From Adiantum capillus-veneris (Eukaryota > Streptophyta > Polypodiopsida > Polypodiales > Pteridaceae), in contig CM043959.1 of assembly GCA_014529385.2 (NCBI GenBank), forward strand, positions 49,047,928-49,111,927: DNA of 64,000 bases, read 5' to 3'. The translations under genes were made by a program, and so were the position numbers. Of the stretch, positions 22,357 to 32,630 are shown piece after piece. Positions within the stretch are counted from its first letter, which is position 1, and every line of letters starts with the position of its first letter. Below the pieces are notes generated by a model, which worked only from the letters and a program-made list of their open reading frames with translations, did not search any database and was not told the DNA's origin.

Positions 22357-24359
22357 GCTGCTTGTAAAACCCGATTGTAAGCTTCCCTTTGCCCAACATT
22401 GAAAGATGATTCCATTCGAGCAGACAATACTCTTTGTTCCTCTCTGTTATACATGAACTCTTCAGCAAGCACTCCATGCTCACTCATAATTTGCAAGGTG
22501 TGATCCACCTGGGGCATTCCAGAATAATCCAAGAGCCTCTTTCCATAGTGTTGAAGCATTGTCTCTAAGTTTGACAAAGCTTGGTTTTGTGCCATGTGTT
22601 CACAGATATTCGCATCATTTGTGCAAACCCTCATATGATATACATGGTCCTCAGAAAGCTCCTTACAGAAGCGATTCCACAATGCACCAGGATGTATTGG
22701 TTCACAAAAAACCAAAATGACTACAAACAGTAGGCGCAATTGTTGCCCTGTTTGCTGAAAAGAAGCTTCTTCCAAACAAAGAAACCATTCATCATCAACT
22801 TGCAGTAATCCTCGTGCATTACATGTTTCTTTAAATGTGTCATATACTCGTCCATTGAAGGTTCTAATATCCTCAAAAGACTTACATCCTTTGCACATGT
22901 TGAGTAACATACGCAAATAGTACAAATCTCCAGCATTGGGAACAATGTGGTACATTCTTCCAATCATGTCACCAATCTGTCTTTGAGTCCATGTTCTACT
23001 TGCTGGCTTCCAAACCCACTTTGTTGGGAATTCTATGTACAACAAATTGTTGGCCTGTGGATATTGTTGATTTGCAACAAACCACTCACTGAGCGTTGTA
23101 TTTTTGTTGACATCTCCCTCCACCACACTCTGTACAGTCGCTCTGTCGCTAAAGATGACTTGATTTTGATGAGGCAAGTGAACTTGGAGCCGTTGTATGT
23201 CAGGTTTCTCTCGATGCATGTGAAACCCAAGTATACGCTAGATAGCCTCAGATGCTGATACATATCGAGCATTAAGATAGTTTGTAACTTCATTTAGAAG
23301 CCCTTCACTAACTTGTAGAACAACAGTGGCCTTGTCATGTCCCTTATACACATATTTGTAGAGATATTTCACAGCGGATATAGTGGAGCAAACCTCCACA
23401 TTGATATGTGCATTGTACCTTATTGACAAAAATGGATTGTATGGAACAATCCATTTATTACTCATTTGCACTTTATTACGAACAATGTAATTTCCATCAT
23501 CCCTCCTCATGTACGTTGGGTATCCATCCCTAGCCACAGTAGTCGATGCACTGAAGCTTCGAGGATATTTAAACCTGCACTTCCCATCTTTCATACATGG
23601 ATCATTCTTATTCAAATCATACAACTGTGGAAACATTACTTTATCAGGAAGCTCTGCACACATAATCTTATCATAATGCAATGTCTCTGTTGGCATATGC
23701 TCAGATGCAAGTATCAATAGAATGTGAGCATGAGGAAGGCCTCTCTTTTGGAACTCAATCACAGAAATGTGTCCAATGACCTTACCAAAAATAGCTCTCT
23801 TAATCAGCAAGCCCATCAAATCCTTGAACTTATGGTAGAAAACACGGGCAGTAAGATCAGGACGATCATTGGATGTTTGTCCAGGAAGTAATGCATCTTG
23901 TATCTCCTTCCATCCAGGATTGCATGTGAATGTAATGAAGAGATCAGGTTTTCCTCTCTTGCGTACAATTGCCATGGAATCCTGGTACAGCTGGTGCATA
24001 TAGCGAGGGCCACCAACATACGAAGAAGGCAATACAACCCTTCTTCCAACATTAGCACCCAATAACAGTTCTCTATCATCCCTTGTTCCATCTCTTGCTC
24101 CAACCATATCTGTCAATCCTTGATACACCTCACTACAAAGTTCACTTTGATGATTACGAACCCCCAAAAGCCTCAACTCCTCCATACAACTATATGCATC
24201 AACAATATATTGTTGCAGTAGCCTACCACCACGTAAAAGACATTGTGTCGTGTCATCTCTAATTTGCAATCTATACTTATAGAAATATACTTTGTAGTTC
24301 CATTTACTCGCTCTCTGCTTACTTCCTCTCTGTTCACTTGGGGTATGTAAGGATTCCAA
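22272..24359 (-). pseudogene. Helitron RepHel, Rep (HUH) nuclease and helicase Walker A part
   Basis: One frame with a single stop at about 23237 (a Trp codon expected in IWRILGFHMH-like sequence is TAG). The Rep domain nicks and joins Helitron ends. It shows DLFITFTCNPGW, the HUH motif in GLPHAHILLIL (bases 23721-23735) and the two-tyrosine motif YLYKYVYKGHDK (about 23335-23370). The linker and helicase start follow: GRMYHIVPNAGDLYYLR, then FFLDGPGGTGKTYLYNALLS with Walker A at about 22300-22325. A stop comes directly after Walker A. Upstream it joins the N-terminal part by a frameshift near 24360. All catalytic residues of Rep seem kept, so decay is fairly recent. Confidence 0.9.
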
Positions 24360-24453
24360 CCTTCTTCACCATTTGGAAATAGCAACACATATAATAGAGG
24401 CAAGTATGACCTATGGCAATTTGAGATTCGTTTTACACCACCACCCAAAAGAT

Positions 24454-25431
24454 TCAACACAATATCACGATGGCCAATGTTGCTCTCTTCACCCTGACCA
24501 GGCATGATTGTAGCAACTTCCACACTTGTTGGAGCAACATATTGCCAGCCATTTGTACGCTTCTCAGTAATGACCATCCTAATCTCCGGAATATTGGAAG
24601 TTTGGACCATTGTAGCAAACCCCTAAAAGATTGAACATACGGATTTACTCGATGCATCATCGATTGCAAGCTTTCCAAAACATCTGGTTTGAGTTTAGAA
24701 ACATGACTCATCCTGTTTCGCAACTCATTCTCAGTGTCAAAAAAATACAACTGAGCAAAGCGAGGGATTTGACCTGATCGCTCTTCTGGCATCAATGGAC
24801 CAATGTTATGATAAATAGATCCATGCACCTTGAAGGTATAGATTCCTTTTCTTTGGCAGAGAGATTCATCTATATGAGCTCCCAAAGAAGCAAATGACAA
24901 CACACTATTGTATGCTCTGATATTTTTCAAGAATTTTCTACTTCTAGTATTACCCCCGTGCATCAATTCCCTTAATTCTAAAGGAGGTTCACTTAATGGC
25001 GGCAAAGAAACATTTCCTGAGTTGCAACAACTCTTCCCCACAAATGTGCGAATGGTCTTTGCTTCTGTTTTCCAAGCTAAAGCACCACAAAAGGAACATG
25101 CAAAATCCAAGTTGCCTATGTTATGAAGAATACACTTTTCATGAGAAATAGACAACATAGAGATATGCATCAAGGAAGTGGTCTCAGAATATAAGTAGGT
25201 GATAGATAGGCAAAGTGTCTCAACTTTGGAGTAATCTCCCTCTCTGGAGACTATTACAGGCTCCTCAAGAACATCTCCATTATTGTCTTCCAAATTGTCT
25301 TCCACTTCAATCCCTACATAACTTTGTGAGAGAATTAACTCGTTATCTACATCCAATGCACTCCTTCCCTGAGGAAATTCATTGCATCGATTCACGTTTA
25401 TCAAATTCTGGCATTCTTCCCAGCGAGGCAC
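24454..25431 (-). pseudogene. Helitron RepHel N-terminal region (zinc-finger-like, Helitron-like N domain)
   Basis: The front of the same gene. It has a Cys-rich DNA-binding-type region (CILHNIGNLDFACSFCGALAW, then CC in GKSCCNSG). After it comes the region that precedes Rep in plant Helitrons: RKFLKNIRAYNSVLSFASLG, HGSIYHNIGPLMPEE, PRFAQLYFFDTENELRNRM and LQSMMHRVNPYVQSFRG. A frameshift near 24625 moves the frame to the overlapping stretch 24173-24610 (PLLYVLLFPNGEEGW), which leads into Rep. An upstream frame (25401-25751) may add more N-terminal sequence but has no motif. The start codon is uncertain. Confidence 0.85.
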
Positions 25432-25885
25432 ATCAATCTCACCCAGAGAACATCAAACTCTATCTTGCGCTGCTGCACATCGCGTAGCTGGAGAGGCTTG
25501 CCATATCCTACTACATCTTGCATGTCCAGGAGACAACACCTTTGGACCAATAGACATCTGTCCAAAAAAGAACTCTTATAAGTACCCATAGGTATATACA
25601 GGTTAGTATCCAGAGAATTAAGAAGAGAGTATGGAGAAGAAAGGATTTCCCAACTATGTCTATCTTTCTTTGAGAGAGTCAGTGAGAGGAGGCTTGCCAA
25701 CCCACATGGTAAATGTCTATATACTTCTATATCTGTCTCTCTATATCTCATATAACTACTACTAAGGATATAGTTGGGGGAGGATCTCCATCCGATTAGC
25801 CCACCGACGATTTTCGGTTAAGTTTCAGCCCCTACAGTTTTTCGCTGCGGTTACAATGCGCCAGTCTGCACGTCAACCGGATTCT

Positions 25886-25929
25886 CGCCCGACTGAGGTC
25901 CCCTGACTCTTGAGGAGTCGCCACGTTAA
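25886..25929 (-). repeat. Helitron 5' subterminal block, copy at the RepHel element
   Basis: On the plus strand, CGCCCGACTGAGG...CCCTGACTC...GAGTCGCCACGT matches 31977-32020. It lies about 450 bases upstream of the RepHel N-terminal frame. The shared block includes a small GACTC/GAGTC hairpin. I take it as the 5' subterminal part of the Helitron; the exact TC start (perhaps near 25950) is not fixed. Confidence 0.45.
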
Positions 25930-26213
25930 CCCATTATTGACCATTGGAAACCTTTGCTCAAGACGGATTCAAAGGTGCATCCAAATCATCCCCGAAGTGC
26001 TTCATTATGAAGAGTTACCATGGTGACAGGTCCCCATTTGAGTTGGTAGAGTTGCATTGAGGCTTGGGTTGTTGTGTACATTCCGTTTACGCAATCAAAA
26101 GCAAATACCACATCGGCAATGGTGTGCATGTGATTACATTAGGAGAGACACTCTCACTTTGCATCTACCAAAAATAGCCTAGAGCTTCTTGACCCTACCC
26201 AAATTGGGCATAT

Positions 26214-26305
26214 CTGGCAATCAATGCATTCAAAGAGACGGCATCCTATATAGGAAGCTCTCTCCCACTTTTTGTGCTTTATGAAGTGCTTCACATTTGT
26301 CATAC
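26214..26305 (-). pseudogene. PPR gene fragment a
   Basis: On the minus strand KCEALHKAQKV is followed, after a frame change, by a decayed RDAVSL-NALI-like word. Such L- and S-type pentatricopeptide motifs occur in plant organelle RNA-editing factors. Only about 90 bases remain. Confidence 0.5.
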
Positions 26306-26341
26306 CTAGAAAGAAGTCAGACATTGCACATACCTAGAATA

Positions 26342-26576
<235 letters not shown>

Positions 26577-26842
26577 CGAGGGGGGGCGGGGAACGGGAGG
26601 TGTGACCCAAAAGACACAGTGGCAACAAAAATACTACAATTATGGAGATCCTCTAAGAATGTAGTATCCAAAGAAGACAACCAACAGTCGTGAGAAAATT
26701 GGTATCCACTACATACATAAGCCTCCCCCAAAATGTAGTCAATATCCCCAAAGCCACCAAAATATAGATCCGCTAAGTCTATAAATGAGAAAGAAGTGAG
26801 TATTACTATCGATTACATAATTCACTTCTTGCAAGGGTTGCC

Positions 26843-27448
26843 CTACTTTGAACTGGATGGAACATCTCCAACGGCATTAATCCCCTTCTTGGGCCAATGG
26901 GTCGTTACCAATGCATGGAGCTTGTTTGAGATAGATCTAACTTCGGACACACCTGTAGTATGTTGTACTGCTACGGCGGTCAATTTGTTGCTAGTACTTC
27001 GTAATTCAGGCACAATGCTTTTGAAATCAATGCTATCCTTGTCAAGAACGGACCTCTCCAAGAGACTAATTATTATTTCCTGGTTTCTTTCTATGCGAGA
27101 AAGTTGTCCTTGCATTGAGCTCTGATGCTGCAAAATACCATTAATCTGTAGCTGCATCCGCTCCTCTAGATGATGAAGATAAACCCCTTGCTCATATTGT
27201 GAATGGCTCAACCAGTGAATGCTCTCTCTATAGGAAACCTGTGATGCCTCCGCTCTCTCACATGAGGCTTGAATTTTGGAGCATACTGTGTGGATGATAC
27301 CTAGTCCATCTACAATTTGCTTCTTTGCAGGTCCATCGCCACCTCGGGCAACGCGCTTGGCATTTCGTAAATTGTTGCTTGGGTCTCTCTCTGGGGTAGA
27401 AAATATCACCTCCAAAGAATCTCCTCCAGAGGTAAGCACATGCTCCAT
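26843..27448 (-). CDS. Hypothetical coiled-coil protein (about 201 aa), open frame
   Basis: I do not recognise this protein. From the Met at 27448 it reads MEHVLTSGGDSLEVIFSTPE, a basic patch (NAKRVARGGDGPAKKQ), then a long helical stretch: HLEERMQLQINGILQH, MQGQLSRIERNQEIIISLLE and two similar repeats, ELRSTSNKLTAVAV and EVRSISNKLHALVT. The Leu/Ile spacing suggests a coiled coil. Immediately upstream (27453-27465, minus) is TTCTTTCTTACAG, a good splice acceptor, so this may be the last exon of a spliced gene, or Helitron cargo. It has the same orientation as RepHel, ~1.4 kb upstream. The frame has no internal stop, unlike its neighbours. Confidence 0.5.
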   Translation of the reverse strand: MEHVLTSGGDSLEVIFSTPERDPSNNLRNAKRVARGGDGPAKKQIVDGLGIIHTVCSKIQASCERAEASQVSYRESIHWLSHSQYEQGVYLHHLEERMQLQINGILQHQSSMQGQLSRIERNQEIIISLLERSVLDKDSIDFKSIVPELRSTSNKLTAVAVQHTTGVSEVRSISNKLHALVTTHWPKKGINAVGDVPSSSK

Positions 27449-27595
27449 CTCTGTAAGAAAGAATAAGATATATATTAGCACCGTGTTATACATGTTTTTC
27501 TCTCTATCTATTTTTCCCCTATCCACCTCTCTATACCTCCCTCTCTATGGCGCAAGGTGGCCATAGAGAGAGCAATAGCCAAAGCCTGTGTGTAG

Positions 27596-27634
27596 GATGT
27601 CGTCTCTTGGAATGCACTGATTGTGGGATATGCC
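27596..27634 (+). pseudogene. PPR gene fragment b (plus strand)
   Basis: Reads DVVSWNALIVGYA, a textbook PPR motif piece. It forms an inverted repeat (about 40 bases, few mismatches) with fragment c across a (CT)n tract, so DNA of one PPR fragment has been duplicated head to head. Confidence 0.7.
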
Positions 27635-27668
27635 TAACTTGGTTACGGCCAAGAGAGCGGCTGTCCCA

Positions 27669-27738
<70 letters not shown>
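27669..27738. repeat. (CT)n microsatellite inside an inverted PPR pair
   Basis: About 70 bases of pure CT, flanked by inverted copies of a PPR fragment (27596-27634 and 27746-27784). Confidence 0.95.
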
Positions 27739-27740
<2 letters not shown>

Positions 27741-27745
27741 GTGTA

Positions 27746-27860
27746 GGCATATCCCACAACGAGTGCACTCCAAGAGACGACATCCCATAGATTAAGCTCA
27801 TTGAAATCACCTTTTGTGCTTTATGAAGTGCATGGTAGTTGGCATACATGTCGACCAAGG
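27746..27860 (-). pseudogene. PPR gene fragment c
   Basis: On the minus strand: ALVDMYANYHALHKAQKV (27805-27860), then after a frame shift WDVVSWSALVVGYA (27746-27787). This is the order found in PLS-type PPR proteins. It is too short to work. Confidence 0.7.
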
Positions 27861-27879
27861 CAATGCTAGAATTCAAGGA

Positions 27880-28520
27880 CGGAATTTCTCCTTTTCCCGA
27901 ACACTGACTCACAGTCTCAATCTCACGTGGAGAGGACGGGTATCAAATGAAACAGCTATATTAAACGTCTTCAAAGGGCCAAGGTCTATGAGACCAAACA
28001 TTACTTTTGAAGACCTATTTTTTGTAACTGTTGGTAGACTTTGGAAAACCAAGCACCAAATGGAGGGGATTCCAACCTAAACTTTTAGCGTTTCAAAAAG
28101 TGTAGCTCACACCACCAAGAGGTCTTTCAGGGTGATATCCGCTGCCATATCTCAAACCCTCAACTGTTAAGAGTGTCATATTGTTCTAAGAGTGTCACCT
28201 AGTGTCCAGTGGTACAGAGTGCGCTCAAGATGTTGTCAGCGCTTATCTCAAACCCTCAATTGTTAAGAGTGTCACTTAGTGTCCGGTGGTAGCTGTTCCA
28301 ATCTGCGAGTGAGGTACACTTTAGTTTATTTGTCTTGTTGTGCAGTGCTTAGCCCTACTCACATAGGGCTCTGATCCAGTTTAAAACTCAAACGATAGTA
28401 AGCTGAAACACATTTTTCCTGAACACTGACTCACAGACTCAATCTCACATGGAGAGGAGGGAGATGAAATGAAATGTTATATTAAACGTCTTCAAAGGGC
28501 CAAGGTCTATGAGAGCCCAC
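27880..28520 (+). repeat. Duplicated blocks around TCAATCTCACGTGGAGAGGA
   Basis: The block GAACACTGACTCACAG...CTTCAAAGGGCCAAGGTCTATGAGA occurs at 27897-27990 and 28413-28515, with a partial copy at 28858-28915. Between them, TCAAACCCTCAA(C/T)TGTTAAG occurs twice (28152 and 28243). No coding function is seen. Confidence 0.65.
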
Positions 28521-28850
28521 AGAGATGACGATGACGATGCTGCAGTAGCCGGGAGGAGGATGTTGAGCCCGCGTGCGCTACTGCAGTAGCCGGCTCAGAT
28601 GGCGATGAGCCCACAAAAATGACGATGGCGATGAGAAGCGATGACAGCCCGCGTGCGCTGCTACAGTAGCCCAGAGGACAATGGCGTGCGCTGCTGCTGC
28701 AGTAGTTGGGAGGATGAAGGAAGGCTGCAATGGCGAGCCTGCGTGAGAGTCGGTGGTCAACACTGCGCCACGCTAAGAGCTCTGAGGGGCGGGTGCGGGG
28801 GCATGAGGTTCTGTGGTCACCACTGCATGCCGAACATCCTCGGGCACTGA
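28520..28850. repeat. GC-rich minisatellite (GCAGTAGCC / GATGGCGATGA words)
   Basis: Imperfect repeats of CCCGCGTGCGCT(A/G)CT(A/G)CAGTAGCC and GA(T/C)GATGGCGATGA. Similar words recur at 31360-31580. The period is irregular. Confidence 0.5.
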
Positions 28851-28913
28851 TGACGATAACTCATAGTCTCAATCGCACGTGGAGAGGAGGGAGATGAAAT
28901 GAAATGTTATATT

Positions 28914-28962
28914 GGCCACTTCAAGCTGGACATTTCCTGCAATCAGTGCATTCCATAGGCGG
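28914..28962 (-). pseudogene. PPR gene fragment d (partial)
   Basis: On the minus strand NALIAGNVQLEVAN, the same tail as fragment e, fused to the triplicated 28960-29110 block. Confidence 0.5.
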
Positions 28963-29114
28963 CTACCGTAACAGAGAATATACGTATGTCTGCGTGCGAT
29001 AAAGGAGGATAGTGGCAACACTAATACATGTGGCAAGGCATTCGAGATCACGGTGTGGGCCATGATGGGGGACTTCGTGGGCATCCACAAATACTGGCTG
29101 CAATGAGTGGTTCA

Positions 29115-29256
29115 AAGCTTATTGGCCACTTCAAGCTGGACATTTCCCGCAATGAGTGCATTCCAAGAGACGACATCCTAGGTCGGAATCTCCTCGTGCA
29201 CTTTTTGTGCTTTATGAAGTGCATGGCATTTGGCATACATGTCGACCAAGGTAGTG
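29115..29256 (-). pseudogene. PPR gene fragment e
   Basis: Minus strand: a VDMYAKCH-like word and an HKAQKV-like word (29200-29256), then DVVSWNALIAGNVQLEVANKL (29115-29177). The best-kept PPR piece of the window. It keeps the order of a PPR motif junction but is frameshifted. Confidence 0.65.
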
Positions 29257-29517
29257 CCAAGCACGACGTTTTCTTTCAACGACCCCAATTTTATAATATT
29301 ATCATGTTTTTTTTTGGCCCATATCAGCATCTTGTGTGATGCCACATACCTTCAAGGTTCATGCATTTGGAGACATGCCCTCTCTTTGCATTTGTTAAAA
29401 AAAACCTAGAGCTTTGTGATCGTGACCCTTGCCCTCAAGATGCAAGCGTATGTGATTGCATCTGAAGCGACACCCTTGCTTCGCATTAGCCGAAAACAAC
29501 CCAAAGCTTCTTCGCAT

Positions 29518-29605
29518 CTGTGAGTTCAACTCTTGTTGATCCTTGAGGTCTCACGGGATTGAGCCTGCAACTTTAAAACCTGTCTTCTTCTTCTCTCTTT
29601 CTCTC
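29518..29605 (+). mobile_element. Diverged 3' part of the SINE-like family
   Basis: TGAGTTCAACTC, TTGATCCTTGAGGTCTCACGGGATTGAG and ACCTGTCTTCTTCTTC match the B-box-to-tail part of the units at 4386-4760. Confidence 0.45.
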
Positions 29606-30524
29606 TATAGTTCTACAACATCTGTGACGTAGCACTCATACATGTACCCATCATTGTCTGTGCGAGAGTAGCACCCAACATCGAGATGGAGTTCTGTCTG
29701 ATGTTTTGAAGAGAAGTAGGAGGAAAACCTCTTTGGGTTATTGAAGGGGCATTCAGTCGGCGGCTACCGTAACAGAGAATATACGTATGTCTGTATGCGA
29801 TTAAGGAGGATAGTGGCAACACTAATACATGTGGCAAGGCATTCAAGTGGAAGGTGTGGCCCGTGATGGGGGACTTCGTGGGCATCCACAAATACTGGCT
29901 GCAATCAGTGGTTCAAAGCTCCCATCCAGTGGATGGCCAACTCCAAAAATTAGTCTATGTGGAAAAGGCCACCATGACCTCCACAGCAACACCCTACCCC
30001 TTCATAGCCGAGAAGCTTCTAGAAATGGACCAACTCCATCATCGCTACTCCTACACCATCCTTAATACCACCCTCCCACGCTTCTCTTATGGACGACTAT
30101 GTCAGCACCTTCACGCTCTTTCCCATCCCCAACCCTTGCGATCCTCAAGCTGGACCCAACTCCCTCCTCCATTGAAGCTTCACCTATAACCCCACTTCAT
30201 CCATCTCCCCAGAGAATGCTCTCTCTACCATCTTCTCCTTGTATCTAGCTTAGAACTCATCTCTCCTTGATTGTTGACGATTGTGAGTAGCCAAGGATGT
30301 TGAAGAGGGGAAAGAGGAAAATCTCTTTAGGGTTCTTTGGTGGTCATTTAGCCGGCGGCTACCACAATAGAGAATATACGTACGCCTACGGGCTATAGAG
30401 GAGGGTAGTGGCAACGCTAATACATGTGGCAAGGCATTCGAGTGAATATCAAGGGCATTGACACGCAGTAGGTGTGGGCCGTGACTGACAACTTCATGGG
30501 CGTCCGCAAATATTGGCTTAGTGC

Positions 30525-30575
30525 ATTCCCGCAATGAGTGCATTCCAAGAGACGACATCCTAGGTAGGAATCTTC
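30525..30575 (-). pseudogene. PPR gene fragment f
   Basis: Minus strand DVVSWNALIAG, followed by unrelated sequence. It shares its upstream bases with fragment e. Confidence 0.5.
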
Positions 30576-30689
30576 GAAGGGCCAAGGTCTATAAATGACC
30601 CCTCTTAAAATAGCTCAAAGCTTTCTGACCCTGCTATTGGACATCAATGCACCCTTGCGAGGGTCGATCGCATCAAAAAACAACACACC

Positions 30690-30690
30690 T

Positions 30691-30721
<31 letters not shown>

Positions 30722-31283
30722 CCCTTGACATCTCGGATAGGAAGCTCCTCAAGCACTTTTTGTGCTAATTCCCAAAATACCCCTTAAATTTCAAAATTCC
30801 CGAAAGTACCCTTGTATCTATTTTCCAATGTTTATTCTTTTGTGACAATTGTTTTTTAGTGCTTAGCATGTAATTTGTCGTAAAATAATGAAGCAATTCA
30901 TCTCCAAAGCCTACATAACCAACACATTATTTTTGTCTTAAAATAATGAAGCAATTCATCTCCAAAGCCTACATAACCAAAACAAAGCCTACGATCAGCC
31001 TTCTCAGGAAAATGAGACACTCTCTCTCTCTCTCTCTAACATTACATTCCATTTCATTTCATTCCATAACACACAGACGCAGGTCGCGGAGAGAGAGGGG
31101 GGGGGGGGGGGGGGGGGGGGGGGTGTTTCATTTTATGTCCACGGCGGCGCAAGGTGACAAGGCACAGGTCATAGGGTGACGTTCATGCCCTTACATTTCA
31201 TTGCATAACACACAGGCGCAGGGTGACAGTTCATGCCCACGGCGGCTCAAGGTGACAGGGCCCAGGTCGCAGGGTGGAAACAA

Positions 31284-31355
<72 letters not shown>
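30690..31355. repeat. CT tract, AT-rich dispersed repeat copy 3, G run, GA tract
   Basis: (CT)n at 30693-30722. The third copy of the AT-rich dispersed repeat is at 30765-30885 (AAATACCCCTTAAATTTC, TTAGCATGTAATTTGTCG). ATAATGAAGCAATTCATCTCCAAAGCCTACATAACC is duplicated at 30885 and 30943. A G run lies at about 31089-31122 and (GA)n at 31288-31353. Confidence 0.85.
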
Positions 31356-31356
<1 letters not shown>

Positions 31357-31599
31357 TACGCTACCTGCAGGCCTGTGGTCGGTAGCCGCAGTCACCGCAG
31401 GCTTCTTGAGGAGCTGCAGTCCGCGAGAGGAGCAGTAGGCCGGTCGTACAGTAGCCACAGTCACCGCATGCTTCTTGAGGACGTCACCACAGTAGCCGGG
31501 TAGGTGCAGGCGATGGCGTGAGGATGAGGACCTCTCTTTGCCGCAAGTCACCGCAGTAGCCGCAGCAGTGATGGCGGATGAGGCAGACCTCTCTCTCTC

Positions 31600-31652
31600 T
31601 CACTTCTTGAGGATGACCTCTCTCTCTGGAGCAGCGATGGCGGATGAGGCAG

Positions 31653-31718
<66 letters not shown>

Positions 31719-31792
31719 ACCTCTCTCTCTGGAGCAGCGATGGCGGATGAGGACCTTTCTTTCTCTTGACGATGAGGAGCAAGAACAGGACC

Positions 31793-31864
<72 letters not shown>

Positions 31865-32055
31865 GATCAACACCTCGCATTGTCGGGCGCGCCATCTTGA
31901 GTAGGCGGCTGGCGATGATGGTTTTTTTGAAAACGCCCGACTGAGAGTCCAAATGCCCGCCCTTGAGGTTGCCGCCCACCCGACTGAAGGTCCCTGACTC
32001 TCTAAGAGTCGCCACGTGGTAGGGGGAGGGGGGGGGGGGGGGGGGGGGGGGGGGA
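31600..32055. repeat. (CT)n tracts, minisatellite and a G run
   Basis: CT tracts at about 31651-31714 and 31796-31859. TGGAGCAGCGATGGCGGATGAGG is repeated (31628, 31730, and a partial copy at 31566). A G run lies at about 32026-32054. Confidence 0.9.
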
Positions 32056-32084
32056 TCCCCTCCCCTTTTATCTATTAGTATAGA
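31977..32084 (-). mobile_element. Helitron-like 5' terminus and subterminal block
   Basis: The minus strand starts TCTATACTAATAG at 32084, preceded by A (host ...ACCA). This fits the Helitron habit of a TC start and insertion between A and T. The subterminal block at 31977-32020 matches the one above RepHel (25886-25929). The host sequence to the right is a gypsy pol fragment interrupted exactly at this point. The 3' end of this Helitron was not found; the PPR fragments may be its cargo. Confidence 0.5.
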
Positions 32085-32090
32085 TGGTTT

Positions 32091-32320
32091 TAGTGGATCA
32101 ACTACAACAAATATAGGTGCTCATGCTAAGGCTGCCTTTAGCTTGTAAAAAGTCTATTGATTGATCTTCTTTCAAAAGAATTTCCTTTTACTTTCAATCG
32201 ATCCGGCATAGGAACTACAAGTTTTGCATAATAGTAAAAATAAATAAAGTTAAAACCCACAAATCCTGAAAAAACTTAGAGTTCTTCCAAATTAGGACTA
32301 TAGCAACTATCACAAGAAGT
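32091..32320 (-). pseudogene. Ty3/gypsy pol fragment (RT tail to RNase H start)
   Basis: Minus strand, in order with frame breaks: FSGFVGFNFIYFYYYAKLV (RT connection), then after a frameshift LKAALA, a stop, APIFVVVDPLKP. It ends at the Helitron terminus at 32084. The same gypsy family as 18838-18965. Confidence 0.6.
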
Positions 32321-32339
32321 TTTGGACAGATTCTTACAA

Positions 32340-32420
32340 TAATTCTCACATTGTGACTTACCTCAACATCATGAGCTTCTGAGAGGGAGACACCGCATAC
32401 CTAGCTAGGTATGTGGTGCC
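32340..32420. repeat. Imperfect palindrome around ACCTAGCTAGGT
   Basis: CATCATGAGCTTCTGAGAGG and its inverse CCTCTCAAGCAGAAGCTCATGATG face each other across CACCGCATACCTAGCTAGGTATGTGGTG. The stem is about 30 base pairs with few mismatches. It may be a small foldback element inserted in gypsy DNA. Confidence 0.6.
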
Positions 32421-32514
32421 TCTCAAGCAGAAGCTCATGATGTTATGCATTGTATGAAAAACACTGAAAAAGACTGCATTTTCCTACATGAGAAAATTTT
32501 TAAATCTTCTTGTT

Positions 32515-32630
32515 TATAGGTTCTCATGCTAAGGCTGCCTTGAGCTTGCCAAAGCTCATAATAGTTTTTAAAGTTAGAGTTGAAACCCACAAATTCTAGA
32601 AAAATTTAGAGTTCTTCCAAATTAGGAGGA
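32515..32630 (-). pseudogene. Ty3/gypsy pol fragment, duplicate
   Basis: Minus strand FGKLKAALA and the upstream AATTTGGAAGAACTCTAA block, repeating 32091-32320 in shorter form. It is probably a local duplication around the palindrome at 32340-32420. Confidence 0.5.

Larger units (their letters stand above)
28960..30500 (-). repeat. Block present three times (about 28960, 29755 and 30355)
   Basis: CGGCTACCGTAACAGAGAA, ATACGTATGTCTG, GGAGGATAGTGGCAACACTAA and ATGTGGCAAGGCATTC recur in this order at 28961-29047, 29758-29850 and 30354-30444. The downstream part (GACTTCGTGGGCATCCACAA) also recurs. The minus strand is open through much of each copy (NALPHVLVLPLSS), but I know no such protein. The region looks like a local triplication tied to the PPR fragments. 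Confidence 0.55.

Noticed and set aside
21389-22402. Plus-strand frames of 143 and 184 codons opposite RepHel
   Set aside because: Shadows of the minus-strand helicase, which has all the motifs.
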